A stretch of DNA of 64,000 nt from NCBI GenBank assembly GCA_030035585.1, contig CM057476.1:3187001-3251000 (forward strand). Direction: 5' to 3'. Positions 62,101 through 64,000 of the stretch are shown piece by piece. The position numbers were made by a program, and so were the translations under genes. This stretch comes from Dugong dugon (Eukaryota; Chordata; Mammalia; Sirenia; Dugongidae). Below the pieces are notes generated by a model that worked only from the letters and a program-made list of their open reading frames with translations, had not been told where the DNA came from and made no database searches. Position 1 is the stretch's first letter. Each line of letters begins with the position of its first letter.

Positions 62101-63189
62101 ACTTTTTTTTTTTTTCCCACTAGGAATGGGAGTTGGCGTCTCAGCAAGGACCCCCACATGGCACAGCAAACCCTGGTCTGTGCATTTAGACACTCATTTC
62201 TTTCTCTCTTGTTCCCTGAGGGACAAGGCCCCTGAATAACTTAATCTGCCTACGAGAGACTGATCTCAGTGTCTGCAGCCTCCTCTCCCGCTCGACCTTG
62301 CCTGTCTCTTTCTCTTGTCTAAGCTATTGTTGGGAAACCTCGTGGGCTAATTGCAAAACAACTCTGGCCCAAAATAAAAGACTCCTGGAACACAGGCCCA
62401 GGTGCTTTCCATAACAATCTCATTAATTGTCATCACATTATTTCATGTTCTGCACAAATAAATCAATGGCCCAGAAAATACACGCCTTATCCACCAAGGG
62501 ACCGGAGGGGCAGGGCTGAGCTTCCAAGCCTTCAGTGCAGATTTGTTTGAGCCACATAAGATGTCGCTTCTAATAAGAGAGAAAAGGCTGGGGCTCAACC
62601 ACGCTTTCCCCCAGGGGTGAGTACTTCTGGTACCTGCATCTCAACATTCCTTGCTCCCCAAAACTTTCAAGGCAACATAATCCAGAGGTCCCTGGCTGAC
62701 ACGTTTGTTCTGATCTTTGAGGCTAAGCTCACTCAGCAGCTGACATGCCCCCTTTTGTGTCTGCCTGAGACATTGGTCCCCAGCATCCCATGAAGCTTTG
62801 CATAAACAGTCCAACGCGAAGGACAATTCTACCTCCAGCTCATCTCAACTCCTAGGACCAAATCTCATTTCCATAAAGCTGCCTGCACCACAAGAAGGGC
62901 ACGTTTGCAGCAGAAACCTCGAGAATCGTATCCATAACAGCTTCTGTGAAGTCTACAAGAGCGGCCTTCCCCCCAGGTTTTACTAGGAAAACTTCCAGCA
63001 TATGAGAAGAACTGTGCAGTGAACACCATACGCTCCCCATCTCGATTCTATGATCAGTGTTTCATTATACTTGCCCTACCCTATGCCCATCCATCCGTCC
63101 ATCCTTCTTGTCATCCGTTGAACAGTTCACCCCTAAACACACTAGCACGCAGATTATTAACTTGAGTGCGATCCTTTTCTAAGGTTCTT
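62101..63189. other. Apparently single-copy sequence of about 1.1 kb
   Basis: The longest stretch near the end with no repeat I can identify. The part 62330-62475 has words such as 'gctattgttgggaa', 'ggtgctttccataacaatct' and 'cattaattgtcatcac', in keeping with a conserved non-coding element. Small frames (62641-62826 minus, 62798-62986 plus) have no features. Confidence 0.4.
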
Positions 63190-63770
63190 TTTGCCCTCTG
63201 TGAATGTCAAATTCACGTACAGTGCAATACACCATGTCAGCTGTGCCGCATGCATCCACCTGTGCAGCCCAGGCCCCTGTCACGGTACAGAACATGACCA
63301 CCACTCCAGAAAGTTCCCTCACGCCCTCTCCCCAGGTGCTACCCCCCAAAGAGGCATCCAGTGTCCCGAGTTTTTTCCACCATAGATTAGGGGTGCCTTT
63401 TTTAGAACTTTACTGAAATCGAAGTGCACAGCACACAGCCTTTTGTACCTGGCTCCTTTTACTTCGCATAATGCTTTTGAGATGGAACCACGTAGTTAAA
63501 TGTGTCAGTTGTCCGTTTCTTTTTGTTGCCGAGTAGTGTTCCGTTAGTCCCTGGGTGGTATAGACATTTCACGCGCTTGGCTGCTAACCAAAAGGTTGGT
63601 GGTTGGAGTCCACCCAGAAGTGCCTCGAAAGAAAGCCCTGGCAATCTACTTCCAAAAGCTCAGTCATTGAAACCCTGTGGAGCACAGTTCTACTCTAACG
63701 TTCATGAGGTCACAATGAGTTGACTCTGCACAAATCGGTTTTAATGCCCCATTGTATGAATATGCCCTCC
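63190..63770 (-). mobile_element. Old L1 LINE 3' region, split by a SINE
   Basis: 'acaaattcacgtacagtgca'-like start, 'ttacttcgcataatgctttt', 'gagatggaaccacgtagtta', 'gttgccgagtagtgttccgt', then 'gccccattgtatgaatatg' after the SINE. Reverse-complement L1M type. Confidence 0.75.
63544..63745 (+). mobile_element. AfroSINE-like SINE, type B, nested in L1
   Basis: Head 'tagtccctgggtggtataga', tail 'gttgactctgcacaaatcgg'. It breaks the L1 text between 'ttccgtt' and 'ccattgtatg'. Confidence 0.94.
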
Positions 63771-63789
63771 CCCCAACCGCCCACCAGAA

Positions 63790-63912
63790 AAAAAACAGTT
63801 GCCATGCAGTCGCCTCTGACTCCTGCTGGCCCCAAGTGTGTCAGGGTAGAACTGCATTTGGTACTTTCTGGGTCTGCCCCATGCGCCTCTTCCCTCGGCT
63901 GATTTTAATCTG
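63790..63912 (-). mobile_element. AfroSINE-like SINE fragment, type B
   Basis: Minus-strand tail part: 'acagttgccatgcagtcgcc', 'aagtgtgtcagggtagaact'. The rest is rearranged or lost; 'ggctgatttt' near 63898 may be a displaced remnant of the body. Confidence 0.75.
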
Positions 63913-64000
63913 CATCCTGTCCCTGTGATAAACCACAACTGTGAGTCTAACAGCTTTCAGTGAGCTCTGTGAGTCCTTCTGATGAATTGCCACACCCAAG

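Overview
The window looks like a piece of nuclear genome from a placental mammal of the Afrotheria, most likely an elephant or a close relative. This rests on the repeats. About 57 pieces of tRNA-derived AfroSINE-like SINEs are present, with heads such as CTGGGTGGTGCAAA, CCTGGTGGTGCAGTGG or a tRNA-Gly-like sequence. There are about eleven pieces of an RTE/BovB-type LINE that shares the SINE 3' end, several L1 3' ends with an unusual 3'UTR, and two solo MaLR-like LTRs, on a background of MIR, L2, old L1, MLT1 and hAT fossils that all placentals share. The species is inferred; no unique gene confirms it.

I find no convincing host protein-coding gene, rRNA or functional tRNA gene and no CRISPR array. 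The long open frames fall in GT/CA tracts, in a 40-bp minisatellite, in dead LINE reading frames, or in one CpG-rich stretch near 46.2-46.9 kb that carries no recognisable domain. The window reads as intergenic or intronic sequence.

Layout. 0-12 kb: a near full-length but frame-broken RTE LINE on the minus strand (about 3.95-7.0 kb, endonuclease and YADD reverse-transcriptase remnants), then SINEs and old L1. 12-20 kb: an L1 3' end inserted in a purine tract, a tetranucleotide array, a SINE-riddled old L1. 20-31 kb: an MLT1 LTR split by a SINE, a 40/41-bp GC-rich minisatellite, two solo MaLR-like LTRs, and a six-unit 40-bp array in which five units carry an intact octamer motif. 31-45 kb: an L1 3' end that is the inverted counterpart of the one at 13 kb, several nested insertions, a 200-bp palindromic hAT element and a possible SINE-RTE chimera. 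45-59 kb: the CpG-rich stretch, split hAT elements, and three long alternating purine-pyrimidine tracts, the last of which lies next to a strong inverted repeat. 59-64 kb: SINE clusters and quiet sequence.

The elements interact mainly as host and parasite. The SINEs end in the RTE 3' tail, so the RTE enzyme is the likely mobiliser. Target-site duplications visible at many boundaries give the relative order of insertion. All coordinates of degraded repeats are approximate, to about 10-30 bases, because they were read by eye.
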